A stretch of DNA of 64,000 nt from Gammaproteobacteria bacterium HGW-Gammaproteobacteria-15. GTDB lineage: Bacteria > Pseudomonadota > Gammaproteobacteria > Enterobacterales > Alteromonadaceae. The stretch lies in NCBI GenBank assembly GCA_002840125.1, contig PGZF01000003.1:643340-707339 (forward strand), in the 5' to 3' direction. The notes under the pieces are model-generated. The model was not told where the DNA came from and made no database searches. It worked only from the letters and a program-made list of their open reading frames with translations. Positions 1 to 8,857 of this stretch are shown piece by piece. The position numbers and the translations under genes were made by a program. The first letter of the stretch is position 1. Each line of letters begins with the position of its first letter.

Positions 1-580
1 AACAAAATAGCTCAGCAGTGCGCTCCGTATCATACAAAGCGCTGTGGGCTTCTTTGTTATTAAATTCAATACCTGCAGCCTGGCAGGCTTTGGCAAGTAC
101 AGTTTGCCCCAGCGCTAATGCCGATAAACTGGTGGTGTCAAATGACACAAACGCATGAAAAGGCGAGCGTTTAAAGTTAAGCCGTTCCACTGCGGCGTTA
201 AAAAAGCTCTGATCAAAGGCGGCGTTATGCGCCACGATAACACTGCGCTGGCAGTCGGCGTCTTTTTGCGCTTTGCGTACTGCTTTACATATTTCCGTAA
301 TGGCTTCGCGCTCTGGCACTGCGCCACGCAGTGGGTTAAAGGGATCTATACCGTTAAATGCCAATGAACTGGCATCCAGATTTGCCCCCTCGAAGGGCTC
401 AACGTGAAAGTGCAGTGTGTGTAGCGGAACTAAATTGCCGTCATCGTCCATATCCAGCAAGGTGGCGGCTATTTCCAGTAAAGCATCTGTTTTTGCATTA
501 AAGCCTGCGGTTTCCACGTCGATAACTACAGGGTAGTAACCGCGGAAGCGCTGCGCCAGCTGTGATCTTGGTTGTGTCAT
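1..580 (-). CDS. rnt: Ribonuclease T, 3' end outside window
   Basis: RNase T is a DEDD-family 3'-5' exonuclease that trims the 3' ends of tRNA and other stable RNAs. The reading frame starts at the ATG at 580 and stays open to the left edge, so the C-terminus and stop codon are missing. Visible family features are the ExoI motif with D21 and E23 ([11 protein letters not shown]), the central stretch [14 protein letters not shown] (ExoII) and the ExoIII-like [14 protein letters not shown] near the window edge. The N-terminus reads [19 protein letters not shown], which matches the usual RNase T start. It is divergent from motY; rnt and motY are also neighbours in vibrios. Identification is firm; only completeness is unknown. 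Confidence 0.93.
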   Translation of the reverse strand, partial: MTQPRSQLAQRFRGYYPVVIDVETAGFNAKTDALLEIAATLLDMDDDGNLVPLHTLHFHVEPFEGANLDASSLAFNGIDPFNPLRGAVPEREAITEICKAVRKAQKDADCQRSVIVAHNAAFDQSFFNAAVERLNFKRSPFHAFVSFDTTSLSALALGQTVLAKACQAAGIEFNNKEAHSALYDTERTAELFC

Positions 581-713
581 AACATCGCCAATTTACCAAT
601 CAGCGGCTATTATGCCAAAGAATTGCGTCAGCGTCTTGTTGCGGCATAGTGTTTGCTTAACATAAAACCAAATTGCCATAAATTGCTTACCGACAGTGGT
701 GGAAAGCCAGAAA

Positions 714-1583
714 ATGCGAACTTTATTAATGATCAGCAGCCTGTTGTGCAGTGCCAGTGTGTTGGCGCAGCCACAGTTGCGTCAATATTCTGCCAGTATT
801 GAGCAATCAGTCTGGCAATTAAGTAAAAACACCCCGTTGGAGTGTCAGCTGCAGCATGAAATTCCGCAGTTTGGCCAGGCGGTATTTCGCAGTGTAGCCA
901 GTAAAGGGCTGAACCTGGATTTTGAATTACAAATGTTACGCCTGCCCGACAACTATGGCTTAGCTGAGGTGCTGTCAGTGCCGCCGGCCTGGCGTCCTGG
1001 CACCCCTGCTAAAGCGGTGGCCAGCATGAAGCTGTTAAAGCAATACAATGGCGATCTGCCGAAAAAAACGGCCTGGACCTTACTGACGGAACTGGAGCAG
1101 GGCTTTAGCCCGACATTTTACTTCAGCGACTGGTACAGCCCTTACGACAAAGTGGTGGCGGCGATGAACCCGGTGCAGTTTCCGGCAAATTACCATCAGT
1201 TTAATCAGTGTGTGTCGCGTTTACTGCCGTATGGCTTTGATGATATTGCTTTTACTGTACTGCGCTATGAAAGCGGTGGCGACCAGTTAACCCGGGAGTC
1301 TGAGCGCAGGCTGGCGCAGATAGCTGAATACCTGAAATATGATCAGGATATCGACCTTGTAGAAATTCAGGGCTACACCGACAGTTATGGCGGGCGCTGG
1401 ATGAACGAGCAGTTATCGGTAAAGCGGGCTGAGAAAGTAAAAAGCTTTTTTGTTGCAGCCGGGCTAAGTGCAGAGAAAGTTCAGGTAGAAGGTTTTGGTG
1501 AACGGCGCCACGTAGCGCCAAACGATACTGCCTTAGAACGTAAACAAAACCGCAGGGTCGTGTTGCAGCTGACTAAGCCTTAA
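714..1583 (+). CDS. motY: Sodium-type flagellar stator-associated protein MotY
   Basis: MotY forms the periplasmic T-ring that docks the Na+-driven PomAB stator at the polar flagellar motor in vibrios and relatives. The protein has a signal peptide (about residues 1-18, ending SASVLAQ), a MotY-type N-terminal domain to about residue 150, and a C-terminal OmpA-like peptidoglycan-binding domain (about 165-289) with the typical stretch EIQGYTDSYGG and a following GFGERR. I chose the ATG at 714, preceded by a GGA-rich ribosome site, over the in-frame GTG at 696 because it gives a clean signal peptide. The neighbour rnt supports the call. Flagellar genes themselves are not in this window. Confidence 0.88.
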   Translation: MRTLLMISSLLCSASVLAQPQLRQYSASIEQSVWQLSKNTPLECQLQHEIPQFGQAVFRSVASKGLNLDFELQMLRLPDNYGLAEVLSVPPAWRPGTPAKAVASMKLLKQYNGDLPKKTAWTLLTELEQGFSPTFYFSDWYSPYDKVVAAMNPVQFPANYHQFNQCVSRLLPYGFDDIAFTVLRYESGGDQLTRESERRLAQIAEYLKYDQDIDLVEIQGYTDSYGGRWMNEQLSVKRAEKVKSFFVAAGLSAEKVQVEGFGERRHVAPNDTALERKQNRRVVLQLTKP

Positions 1584-1596
1584 CCGGCTTAGTTTT
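1572..1596 (+). terminator. Rho-independent terminator after motY
   Basis: An 8-bp stem (1572-1579 with 1586-1593) and a 6-nt loop are followed by a short T run. The hairpin contains the motY stop codon and reaches into the end of the convergent small gene, so it may serve both. Confidence 0.6.
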
Positions 1597-1915
1597 GCAC
1601 CATAACATCAACCTGACGCCAGTTATCGCGGCTTGAGATCAGCACCCGTACCTGGTTGCCATTGAGGGTAAAATATAAATGTTCGCGGCCATACCGGCTT
1701 TGTACTGAATTGGGCTGGCCCAGTTGCTGGATATAAAAATCGCGTAGTGTGGCTTCGCTTTGCTGGCTAAAGTAACTGAGTACCGCAGGAAATTTATTAT
1801 CAAGCCGGGCAAATTCACGCGCATCTTCCGGCAGCGGGATCTGGTAAAAATCTTTAGCGGCAACGCTCTGCCCGTAACTGAATAACGCCAGACATAATAA
1901 AACGGCTATCCGCAT
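1589..1915 (-). CDS. Small exported protein of unknown function
   Basis: This 108-residue protein has a clear signal peptide (about residues 1-20, ending SVAAKD), so it is probably periplasmic. I do not recognise a family. The mature part is rich in aromatic and charged residues and ends in a likely beta-strand stretch (LYFTLNGNQVRVLISSRD). Its 3' end is almost in contact with that of motY (5 bp apart, convergent), and its start is about 50 bp from the end of mnmC on the same strand. A role near the envelope is all that can be inferred. Confidence 0.6.
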   Translation of the reverse strand: MRIAVLLCLALFSYGQSVAAKDFYQIPLPEDAREFARLDNKFPAVLSYFSQQSEATLRDFYIQQLGQPNSVQSRYGREHLYFTLNGNQVRVLISSRDNWRQVDVMVQN

Positions 1916-1963
1916 TTTTTGCCCTTACTTTTATTTATTATTCTGCGCTACCTTAGCAAACTT

Positions 1964-3844
1964 TTATTGCTCTTGCCCAGCAACTTGAAAACGGTTAGCG
2001 GCCAGCCGATTACACAGCTGTTGTGTTAACGGTAGCGGTTCAGCACAAATCTGACAGGCCAGCAGCTCGGCCAACAGTGGCGACAGCATAATGCCTCTGG
2101 CGCCCATAGCACCTATCAGGTACAGGTTTTGCTGCTCAGCCAAGGGGCCAACCAAGGGCAGATGATCCGGCACGGTAGCCCGAAATGCCGCAGTGGCGTC
2201 TGTTACTTCAGCCTCTGCAAACCAGGCGGGTTGCTGCAACTCTTGCTGCACCAGTGCCAGGTTTTCGCTGTTGTCCTGCGCGCTGATAAAGGCTTCTGTT
2301 GCGTTACGATCAAAGGTAGCGCCAACACTGTGCAGGTTTTGCCACTGCGGCGTAATATACCCTTTGTGACACAACACCGTTTTAAGTGGCGCCATTGCAC
2401 TGGCTTGCACATAGCTGACCTGGCCGCGGATTTTATTCAGCGGCAACTGTGCCGTTGGGGCAAATTCTGCCAGTTTGCTACCACAGGCTAATACTAAAAC
2501 TGCTGAGTGTAATTCTCCGGCCGCAGTATCTACATGCCATCCGCTATGATGTTGCTTTATCGCCCGTACTTTACAATCAGGGCTAAAGCGAAATAACTTT
2601 TGCTGCTGTAAGTATTGCAGCGCCTGCAGACAAAACTGCTGCGGGCTTAGCCAGCCGGCCAGCGGCAAGTAAATGCCGCTGTGGGGCAGTTCAAGCCCGG
2701 CAATGGCAGAGGCTTCACTGGCATTGACAGCCTGTACCAGTTCAGCTGGCCACAGTGCTTTATCCATCAGTTTTTGCTGGCGCTGTTGTAGCAGCGTATT
2801 GCTGGCCAGATGCAGCAAGCCACACCAGTCCATGGCAAAACTCAGCCCTTGTTGTTGCCAGTGCTGATAAAAGCGCCGGGCAAACAAAAAGGCCTGAGCG
2901 TGTAACTGGCTGTCATCGGTGAGGTTGGCATGCAGGTTAGGATATACCGCGCCCTGGCGGTTTTGTGACGCCTGGCGCGCCACCCTGTCATCTTCGCAAA
3001 TAAGATGCACGGCCACACCGCGCTGAGTCAGTGCCAAAGCTGTACAAAGCGATGCTATACCGCCGCCTATAATAGTAACTTTATCATTTAACAGTGTAGG
3101 CGTTGCTAAAGGTGTAGCGGTATCCGTTGCCATGATGGCGGTCAGCATTTCACGCTTGCGGCCAAAGCCTTTAATTTTACTGACAGTAAAGCCAGCCTGT
3201 TGCAGGCCACGCTTTACCAGCCCGGCAGAGGTAAAGGTAGCTACTGTGCTGCCATTGCCACTTAGCCGGGCCAGGCCGGTAAACAGCTGCTGCTGCCACA
3301 TATCCGGGTTTTTGCTGGGGGCAAAACCATCAAGGTAAATTGCATCTGCTGTGGCATTAAGCTGTGGCAGCAGGGTATTTACATCGCCAAACCATAAATC
3401 CAGTATTACGCTGCCATTATCAAAGCTAAGCCGGTGACAACCGCCAATACACAGCGGATAAGCGTGCAGCAGTTGCTGGCACTGCGGTTTAAGCTCGGTG
3501 TGTACTGCCAGTGTCTGGGTTAAATCGGCAAGGCTTAACGGGAATTTTTCAAAACTACTGAAATACAGGCGTTGGCAGGCGGCGTCTGGAAACTGCTGGC
3601 GGTATTGACGAAAGCGCAGCCAGCTCAGCAGAAAGTTAGCGCCTGTGCCAAAACCGGTTTCAATAATATGGAAGGCGGGCTCTGAATGTGTGAGCCAGCG
3701 CTGAGGTAAGCCATTTTGCTGTAAAAATACGTAATCGGTTTCGGCCATACCACCGTCATTGGAAAAATAGACATCATCAAAATCTGACGCCACAGGCGTG
3801 CCTTGTTCATTAAAATGTATTTTGGCGTGTGTAAGCTGAGACAT
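1964..3844 (-). CDS. mnmC: Bifunctional tRNA mnm5s2U34 enzyme MnmC
   Basis: MnmC completes the 5-methylaminomethyl-2-thiouridine modification at the wobble position. Its C-terminal FAD oxidase removes the carboxymethyl group from cmnm5U and its N-terminal SAM-dependent methylase then methylates nm5U. The N-terminal half shows DDVYFSNDGG and a methylase signature around ETGFGTGANFLLSW. The C-terminal half begins with a dinucleotide-binding motif (VTIIGGGIASLCTALAL) and ends with a typical FAD-oxidase segment. At 626 residues it is close to the usual length. I chose the ATG at 3844, matching the family N-terminus; an upstream GTG at 3862 is possible, and neither has a strong ribosome site. It is divergent from fabB. 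Confidence 0.93.
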   Translation of the reverse strand: MSQLTHAKIHFNEQGTPVASDFDDVYFSNDGGMAETDYVFLQQNGLPQRWLTHSEPAFHIIETGFGTGANFLLSWLRFRQYRQQFPDAACQRLYFSSFEKFPLSLADLTQTLAVHTELKPQCQQLLHAYPLCIGGCHRLSFDNGSVILDLWFGDVNTLLPQLNATADAIYLDGFAPSKNPDMWQQQLFTGLARLSGNGSTVATFTSAGLVKRGLQQAGFTVSKIKGFGRKREMLTAIMATDTATPLATPTLLNDKVTIIGGGIASLCTALALTQRGVAVHLICEDDRVARQASQNRQGAVYPNLHANLTDDSQLHAQAFLFARRFYQHWQQQGLSFAMDWCGLLHLASNTLLQQRQQKLMDKALWPAELVQAVNASEASAIAGLELPHSGIYLPLAGWLSPQQFCLQALQYLQQQKLFRFSPDCKVRAIKQHHSGWHVDTAAGELHSAVLVLACGSKLAEFAPTAQLPLNKIRGQVSYVQASAMAPLKTVLCHKGYITPQWQNLHSVGATFDRNATEAFISAQDNSENLALVQQELQQPAWFAEAEVTDATAAFRATVPDHLPLVGPLAEQQNLYLIGAMGARGIMLSPLLAELLACQICAEPLPLTQQLCNRLAANRFQVAGQEQ

Positions 3845-3908
3845 AGAAGGCGGGTCCACCACAATATTCGGCTTGTAGTTTACCCTAAGCTATCGCAAAA
3901 TTGAAAAC

Positions 3909-3926
3909 AGAGTACAAGTGTGCGCT
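3909..3926 (+). promoter_or_regulatory. FabR-like operator upstream of fabB
   Basis: This 18-bp interrupted palindrome has half-sites AGAGTACA and TGTGCGCT around a 2-bp centre. Each half matches 7 of 8 positions of the FabR-type palindrome I know from enterobacterial fabA/fabB promoters. A possible -10 (TACAAT) lies downstream at 3958-3963, without a convincing -35. The site is 90 bp upstream of the fabB start, which fits repression of unsaturated fatty acid synthesis. No fabR gene is in this window. Confidence 0.5.
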
Positions 3927-4017
3927 GAAAGCTGACCACTTTGCAGAACAAAGTCCGTACAATAGCGCACAGTATTATTTTAACCTTGCCGGCAATTGGC
4001 TGGTCGATGGAGAAAGC

Positions 4018-5232
4018 ATGAAAAGAGCGGTAATCACAGGTATTGGTATTGTGTCCAGTATTGGTAATAACAAAGACGAAGTGCTGGCCTCGTTACAGGC
4101 CGGGCGCTCAGGCATTACCCGATCAGAAGAATTTGCTGAGCTGGGCCTGCGCTCACAGGTATGGGGTAATATCAAACTGGAACCCAGTGAACTGATTGAC
4201 CGTAAAGCTATGCGCTTTATGGGTGATGCTGCAGCCTATGCTTATCTTGCTATGCAAGAGGCCATGACAGACGCCGGTTTTACCGAAGAGCAAATTTCAA
4301 GCCCGCGTATTGGCTTAGTGGCGGGCTCTGGCGGCGCGTCATCTAAAGTACAGGTAGAAGCGGCTGATATTCTGCGTGAAAAAGGCGTAAAGCGGGTTGG
4401 CCCTTATGCGGTGCCAAAAACCATGTCCAGTACTTGTTCAGCCTGTCTGGCAACACCGTTTAAAATTAAAGGTGTTAACTATTCTATCAGCTCGGCCTGT
4501 GCCACCAGTGCGCACTGTATTGGCCATGCGGTAGAGTTGATCCAGCTGGGCAAGCAGGACGTGGTATTTGCCGGTGGCGGTGAGGAAGTACACTGGACGC
4601 TGGCAATGGAATTTGATGCGATGGGCGCGCTGTCTACCAAGTACAACGACTCCCCAGAGCTGGCATCGCGCACTTATGATGCGAACCGCGATGGTTTTGT
4701 CATCAGCGGTGGCGGTGGCATGGTAGTGGTTGAAGAGCTGGAGCATGCCTTAGCCCGTGGTGCCACTATTTATGCTGAAGTAGTAGGTTATGGCGCAACG
4801 TCTGACGGCTATGACATGGTAGCGCCAAGTGGTGAAGGCGCCGTGCGTTGTATGCAAATGGCGATGCAAAATGTCACGGCTCAGGTAGATTACGTTAATA
4901 CGCATGGTACCAGCACGCCGGTAGGTGATGTGAAAGAGCTGGGCGCTATCCAGGAAGTATTTGCCGGTAAATCACCAGCTATCAGTGCGACTAAAGCGAT
5001 GACCGGCCATGCGCTGGGTGCTGCAGGCGTGCATGAAGCAATATATTCACTGCTGATGATGAAACACAGCTTTATCGCGCCTTCAATTAATATCGGCGAG
5101 CTGGATGAAGCCGCGCAGGGGCTGAATATTGTTACTAAAGCCACCCCGGCTGAGCTTAATACCGTGATGTCGAACAGCTTTGGTTTTGGTGGTACTAATG
5201 CCACTTTAGTGATGCAAAAGTATCGTAGTTAG
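4018..5232 (+). CDS. fabB: Beta-ketoacyl-ACP synthase I
   Basis: FabB elongates acyl-ACP with malonyl-ACP in type II fatty acid synthesis and is needed for unsaturated fatty acids. The 404-residue protein aligns from end to end with E. coli FabB: it starts [18 protein letters not shown], has the nucleophile C161 in [10 protein letters not shown], and carries the two catalytic histidine motifs [11 protein letters not shown] and [14 protein letters not shown]. The ATG at 4018 has a strong GGAGAAAG ribosome site, so the in-frame extension from 3901 is upstream regulatory DNA. A FabR-like operator lies upstream and a strong terminator follows. Confidence 0.97.
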   Translation: MKRAVITGIGIVSSIGNNKDEVLASLQAGRSGITRSEEFAELGLRSQVWGNIKLEPSELIDRKAMRFMGDAAAYAYLAMQEAMTDAGFTEEQISSPRIGLVAGSGGASSKVQVEAADILREKGVKRVGPYAVPKTMSSTCSACLATPFKIKGVNYSISSACATSAHCIGHAVELIQLGKQDVVFAGGGEEVHWTLAMEFDAMGALSTKYNDSPELASRTYDANRDGFVISGGGGMVVVEELEHALARGATIYAEVVGYGATSDGYDMVAPSGEGAVRCMQMAMQNVTAQVDYVNTHGTSTPVGDVKELGAIQEVFAGKSPAISATKAMTGHALGAAGVHEAIYSLLMMKHSFIAPSINIGELDEAAQGLNIVTKATPAELNTVMSNSFGFGGTNATLVMQKYRS

Positions 5233-5255
5233 TAGCCACGGCTGCCAATACAGAT

Positions 5256-5288
5256 AAAAAAACGGGCGCTTAATACGCCCGTTTTTTT
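5256..5288. terminator. Bidirectional terminator between fabB and the PA3496-like gene
   Basis: A 13-bp stem with A7 and T7 arms around ACGGGCG/CGCCCGT and a 7-nt loop gives a U tract in both directions. It can end fabB on the + strand and the small gene at 5303 on the - strand. Confidence 0.88.
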
Positions 5289-5302
5289 ATGCCTTGCTGT
5301 TT

Positions 5303-5497
5303 TTATGCTTCCGTATCATCCAGATCCCAGTCATCCAGTAACTGGCGTAAACGTTTTTGCTCCAGCAGATCATCTATGCGCCGCCGGGCTTCCAGCTTTT
5401 GTTTTGCTTTTTGATCTTTTGACGATACATCTTTGACGATCTCAACCTCATCTGTTAAGTCATCCAGTTCAAAATCGTTGCTTTCTACCTGTGACAT
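5303..5497 (-). CDS. PA3496-family putative envelope integrity protein
   Basis: This 64-residue, highly charged protein has an acidic N-terminal half and a basic helical core (KLEARRRIDDLLEQKRLRQLL) ending in an acidic tail. The core resembles the small proteins annotated as PA3496 family. There is no signal peptide or membrane segment, so despite the family name the sequence gives no direct sign of location. The start ATG has a GAGGTGC-type ribosome site. It converges on fabB with a shared terminator. Function remains undefined. Confidence 0.65.
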   Translation of the reverse strand: MSQVESNDFELDDLTDEVEIVKDVSSKDQKAKQKLEARRRIDDLLEQKRLRQLLDDWDLDDTEA

Positions 5498-5584
5498 AAG
5501 CGCACCTCAGATTTTTTTTGCTTATTTACCGAGATTTACCGGTTTTAAACAGTGAATTATTTTTTTACAGACGATAAAAATTTT

Positions 5585-6625
5585 TCAAATAACAGTTTCA
5601 GCTTCACTCAGCAGTGGCCGGAACACCTGCTTGCGTGGTGATAACTGGGTTTTGCTGTTTACCATATGCTCAATAAAATCAATAACTTTCTCTTGCAGGC
5701 GCACGCTATTTAACCGGTTAATCCGGGCAATGCCGCCAGGGCTCATTACATTTACTTCAATCAATTTGCCGTTAATTACGTCTATGCCGGCAAAAAATAA
5801 ACCGTCGCGGGCAAGTTTAGGGCCTATATGAGCACACAAGCGCTTCTCCTGTTCGGTTAGCTGATGCTTAACCACAGTGCCGCCGGCATGCACGTTAGAG
5901 CGCACATCATCAACCGGTGGAATACGACGCATGGCACCGATAGGTTTACCGTTTAGCATTAAAATACGGATATCGCCCAGTTCAGCGCCTTCAACATATT
6001 CCTGCAAAATAACGTAGTTGCCGCGCTCGGTATCGCCAATATAAAAATCCAGTAACGAGCGGGCGCTTTGCGCGGCAGATTTTTCCAGCAAAATAACGCC
6101 TTTGCCACCGTAGCCGTTCAGTGGTTTTAAAATCATTTTATCGTTGGGTGACTCTGCCAGCACCCGCGCCAGATAATCCTTGTTTTTTGACACATGTGTA
6201 ACCGGAATAAACTCGTTGTCCGGGTCGTGTAAGGACGCGGTGTACATCTTGTTGTTGGCAATACGCACACCATCTAAATCATTCATAATAAAGGTGTCTT
6301 CGCGCACCGAGTCCAAAAAGTTGAGTACTATCGGGTCCAGCGGCGGGTTTAACCGGATAAAAATGGCATCAAAAGCCGCCAATGGCAGCTTTTGCTGATT
6401 AAACTGCGCGTTACGGTAAAAGCTGGCAATGTTGCTGGACACTTTCTGGCCTTTAACAAACACTTTGCAAAACGCCTGGGCGATGCTATCCCGCACCGTT
6501 AAGTTAGTCGCATGGGTAATGGCTACAGTATGGCCGCGGCTGACCGCTTCGTGGATCATCCGAATAGTACTGTCGCCTTCGGGATAAACTTTGTCCCACG
6601 GGTACATTAAAAAACAAATGCGCAT
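5585..6625 (-). CDS. gshB: Glutathione synthetase (GshB-type ATP-grasp), divergent
   Basis: GshB ligates glycine to gamma-glutamylcysteine using ATP. Homology runs along the whole 346-residue protein: IRLNPPLDP corresponds to the GshB substrate-domain PPFD motif, MILKPLNGYGGKGV is the ATP-grasp phosphate loop, and GDIRILMLNGKPI, AGGTVVKHQLT and IEVNVMSPGG match the Mg/ATP and closing motifs. It is more divergent from E. coli GshB than most core proteins here, so it could be a paralogue with a related dipeptide substrate. The start at 6625 has an AAGGAT ribosome site 5 nt upstream; the open frame extends to 6712 but the family N-terminus is MRICFLM. It is divergent from a glutathione peroxidase, which fits a thiol-redox neighbourhood. 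Confidence 0.78.
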   Translation of the reverse strand: MRICFLMYPWDKVYPEGDSTIRMIHEAVSRGHTVAITHATNLTVRDSIAQAFCKVFVKGQKVSSNIASFYRNAQFNQQKLPLAAFDAIFIRLNPPLDPIVLNFLDSVREDTFIMNDLDGVRIANNKMYTASLHDPDNEFIPVTHVSKNKDYLARVLAESPNDKMILKPLNGYGGKGVILLEKSAAQSARSLLDFYIGDTERGNYVILQEYVEGAELGDIRILMLNGKPIGAMRRIPPVDDVRSNVHAGGTVVKHQLTEQEKRLCAHIGPKLARDGLFFAGIDVINGKLIEVNVMSPGGIARINRLNSVRLQEKVIDFIEHMVNSKTQLSPRKQVFRPLLSEAETVI

Positions 6626-6807
6626 AGCGATCCTTGAGTAAGCAGTTCTGGCTAAGCATACGAGAGCCGCCAAAAAAAGGAAGCGGATGATAGCGGATAG
6701 CAAAAAAAACACACGTGAATTTTTATCGTTTTGGGCAAACAGATCGGCTTTAGGTTATGCTGCGTAACAGTTGTTGGCCTTAAGTGCGAACCCTACAGGA
6801 GATGAAA

Positions 6808-7392
6808 ATGAAAACATTACTAAGCGCCGTAGCCTTAGCTTGCGGTTTACTGGCTATGCCGGCAATGGCTAACCAGTGTGGTGAAATTCTCGGCCATTCT
6901 ATGCAGCAGTTAAATACGCGTGAGAGCGTAGATTTATGCGACAGCTACAAAGGCAAAACCCTGCTGGTGGTGAATACGGCCAGTAAATGTGGTTTTACCA
7001 AACAGTTTGAAGGCCTTGAGGCTTTACATCAAAAGTATCAGGACAAAGGTTTAGTGATACTGGGGTTTCCGTCGGACAGCTTTATGCAGGAATATGACGA
7101 TGCCGAAAAAACGGCTGAGGTGTGTTACTTAACCTACGGTGTGAAATTTCCGATGTTTGCCAGCTCTAAGGTAAAAGGCGACGACGCTAACCCGGTATTT
7201 AAAGCTTTAATTGCCAAAACCGGGGAAGCACCAAGCTGGAATTTTAATAAGTATCTGGTAAGCAGCGACGAGCAAACAGTAAAACATTTTGGCAGCCGCA
7301 CCGCACCGGACGATAAAGCTTTTATCGCTGAACTGGAGAAAATGCTGGCCGCAAATGCCGGTGCAGAAGCAACGGTAAAAGCTGGCGAGTAA
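6808..7392 (+). CDS. Exported glutathione peroxidase-family protein
   Basis: The protein belongs to the glutathione peroxidase/thiol peroxidase fold and should reduce peroxides with thiols. A signal peptide (residues 1-21, ending MPAMA) predicts a periplasmic location, unlike cytoplasmic BtuE. The peroxidatic cysteine is C61 in VVNTASKCGFTKQFEGL. The usual FPCNQF motif is replaced by FPSDSF, so the resolving cysteine may instead be that in EVCYLTYGV. The W-N-F-N-K catalytic motif (SWNFNKYLV) is present. The ATG at 6808 has CAGGAG at good spacing; two upstream in-frame codons do not. It is divergent from the glutathione synthetase. Confidence 0.85.
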   Translation: MKTLLSAVALACGLLAMPAMANQCGEILGHSMQQLNTRESVDLCDSYKGKTLLVVNTASKCGFTKQFEGLEALHQKYQDKGLVILGFPSDSFMQEYDDAEKTAEVCYLTYGVKFPMFASSKVKGDDANPVFKALIAKTGEAPSWNFNKYLVSSDEQTVKHFGSRTAPDDKAFIAELEKMLAANAGAEATVKAGE

Positions 7393-7436
7393 TCGCTTCG
7401 CTGAACTAGTCAACTGCGGCTGGAACCTCGATTTGG

Positions 7437-7561
7437 TCATCACAGAGTGTCTGAGCGAACGCGCAAGCGGTAGCGAAAAACTTGTCAGGAACAAGTTTGA
7501 ACAGCTTTAGCTGGCCCGATTAGGGTGTAGGGCAGGATGCCCGACATAGTTGCTGTGATGA
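7437..7561. repeat. Palindromic intergenic segment
   Basis: Between gpx and rnhA an outer inverted repeat of 9 bp (TCATCACAG at 7437-7445 and CTGTGATGA at 7553-7561) encloses two hairpins: AAACTTGT/ACAAGTTT at 7478-7498 and GGGC/GCCC at about 7531-7542. The first hairpin could terminate gpx. The whole looks like a short non-coding palindromic repeat element; no gene is seen here. Confidence 0.4.
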
Positions 7562-7607
7562 GCCAAGGCGAGTGTTGCAGCGCAAGCAGTTGACGATTGA
7601 GTTAACC

Positions 7608-8090
7608 TTAATTTCCCGCCTTCTGGCTCAACTCAAACGCCGTATCTACAGTAGTGGGTTTTGCCTCTGCTGCACTGCGGGCTAATACATCACAACGCTC
7701 GTTCTCCGGGTGGCCGGCATGGCCTTTTACCCAGTGCCAGTTAACTTTGTGGGCTGAGGCGGCAGCATCCAGCCGTTGCCATAAATCCTGATTTTTCACC
7801 GGCTGCTTCTGGCTGGTTTTCCAGTTATTACGCTTCCAGCCGGCCAGCCATTGGGTAATACCTAAGCGCACATACTGGCTGTCGGTGGTTAACTCCACAT
7901 CGCAGCTGTCTTTTAAATTCTCCAGCGCAACAATAGCGGCTAACAGTTCCATACGGTTATTCGTGGTGAGTTTATAGCCGCCGCTTAACTCTTTGCGATG
8001 CTGTTTATAGATCAGCACAGCACCGTAGCCGCCCGGGCCGGGGTTACCCAGGCAGGAGCCGTCGGTATAGATCGCAACTGTTTTGCGCAT
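7608..8090 (-). CDS. rnhA: Ribonuclease HI
   Basis: RNase HI cleaves the RNA strand of RNA-DNA hybrids, removing R-loops and primers. All catalytic residues sit at the same numbers as in the E. coli enzyme: D10 ([14 protein letters not shown]), E48 (NNRMELL), D70 (LTTDSQYV), H124 (VKGHAGH) and D134. The protein has 160 residues. I chose the ATG at 8090, preceded by GAGGAAAGG, over the longer frame from 8105. It is divergent from dnaQ, the arrangement seen in E. coli. Confidence 0.97.
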   Translation of the reverse strand: MRKTVAIYTDGSCLGNPGPGGYGAVLIYKQHRKELSGGYKLTTNNRMELLAAIVALENLKDSCDVELTTDSQYVRLGITQWLAGWKRNNWKTSQKQPVKNQDLWQRLDAAASAHKVNWHWVKGHAGHPENERCDVLARSAAEAKPTTVDTAFELSQKAGN

Positions 8091-8117
8091 AAAGCCTTTC
8101 CTCAAACCAAAACGGCG

Positions 8118-8123
8118 TATAAT
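8118..8123 (+). promoter_or_regulatory. Probable -10 element for dnaQ
   Basis: A perfect TATAAT lies 33 bp before the dnaQ start in the short divergent region with rnhA. No good -35 is present at 16-18 bp, so the assignment rests on the -10 alone. Confidence 0.4.
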
Positions 8124-8155
8124 CTAACCCAAATGCTGTAAAAAACGAAACTGCC

Positions 8156-8857
8156 ATGGCTAAAAGACAAATTATTCTCGACACTGAAACTACTGGTCTA
8201 AACCCCAAAGACGGCCACCGCATTATTGAAATAGGTTGCGTAGAGCTGATAAACCGGCGTTTTACCGGCAATAATTTTCATGTTTACATTAACCCCGAGC
8301 GGATTATTGACGCTGAAGCGGTTGCCGTTCACGGTATTACCAACGAGCGGTTAAAACATGAACCCAAATTTCGTGATATCGCCAGAAACTTTTATGACTA
8401 TATTCATGGTGCCGAGCTGGTGATCCATAACGCCGCGTTTGACGTCGGCTTTATTAATCACGAGTTTTCCATGCTGCATCCGCAACTGGCACCGGTTGGC
8501 GACTATTGCGCCATTCTGGATACCTTATTAATGGCGCGGGAACTGCATCCAGGCCAAAAGAACAACCTCGATGCACTGTGCCGCCGTTATGATATTAATA
8601 ACAGCCACCGTACACTGCACGGCGCTTTATTGGATGCTGAAATTTTAGCGGATGTTTATCTGCTGATGACCGGCGGCCAGGTAAGTTTAAACCTGGCAAA
8701 CGAGCAAGACGGCACAGACGGCGACGGTGGCCCGGTGGCAATACAGCGTAGTGGCCGGTTAAAGGTGCTGCAGGCAACTGCAGAGGAACTGGCCGCGCAT
8801 GAAAGCCGGCTGGATCTGGTACAGAAAAAAGGAGGCAGTTGCCTGTGGCGAAACTGA
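8156..8857 (+). CDS. dnaQ: DNA polymerase III epsilon subunit (proofreading)
   Basis: DnaQ is the 3'-5' proofreading exonuclease of the replicative polymerase. ExoI is LDTETTGL with D9 and E11, ExoII includes ELVIHNAAFDVGF, and ExoIII is HRTLHGALLDAE. After the nuclease domain, QVSLNL occupies the position of the E. coli clamp-binding QTSMAF. The C-terminal HESRLDLVQKKGGSCLW contacts the polymerase alpha subunit and is almost identical to E. coli. The length, 233 residues, is normal. The downstream gene starts inside the last codons of dnaQ, indicating translational coupling. Confidence 0.97.
   Translation: MAKRQIILDTETTGLNPKDGHRIIEIGCVELINRRFTGNNFHVYINPERIIDAEAVAVHGITNERLKHEPKFRDIARNFYDYIHGAELVIHNAAFDVGFINHEFSMLHPQLAPVGDYCAILDTLLMARELHPGQKNNLDALCRRYDINNSHRTLHGALLDAEILADVYLLMTGGQVSLNLANEQDGTDGDGGPVAIQRSGRLKVLQATAEELAAHESRLDLVQKKGGSCLWRN

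Noticed and set aside
4001..4013. FadR site near the fabB start (CTGGTC)
   Set aside because: Only one half-site is recognisable; the other half does not match.
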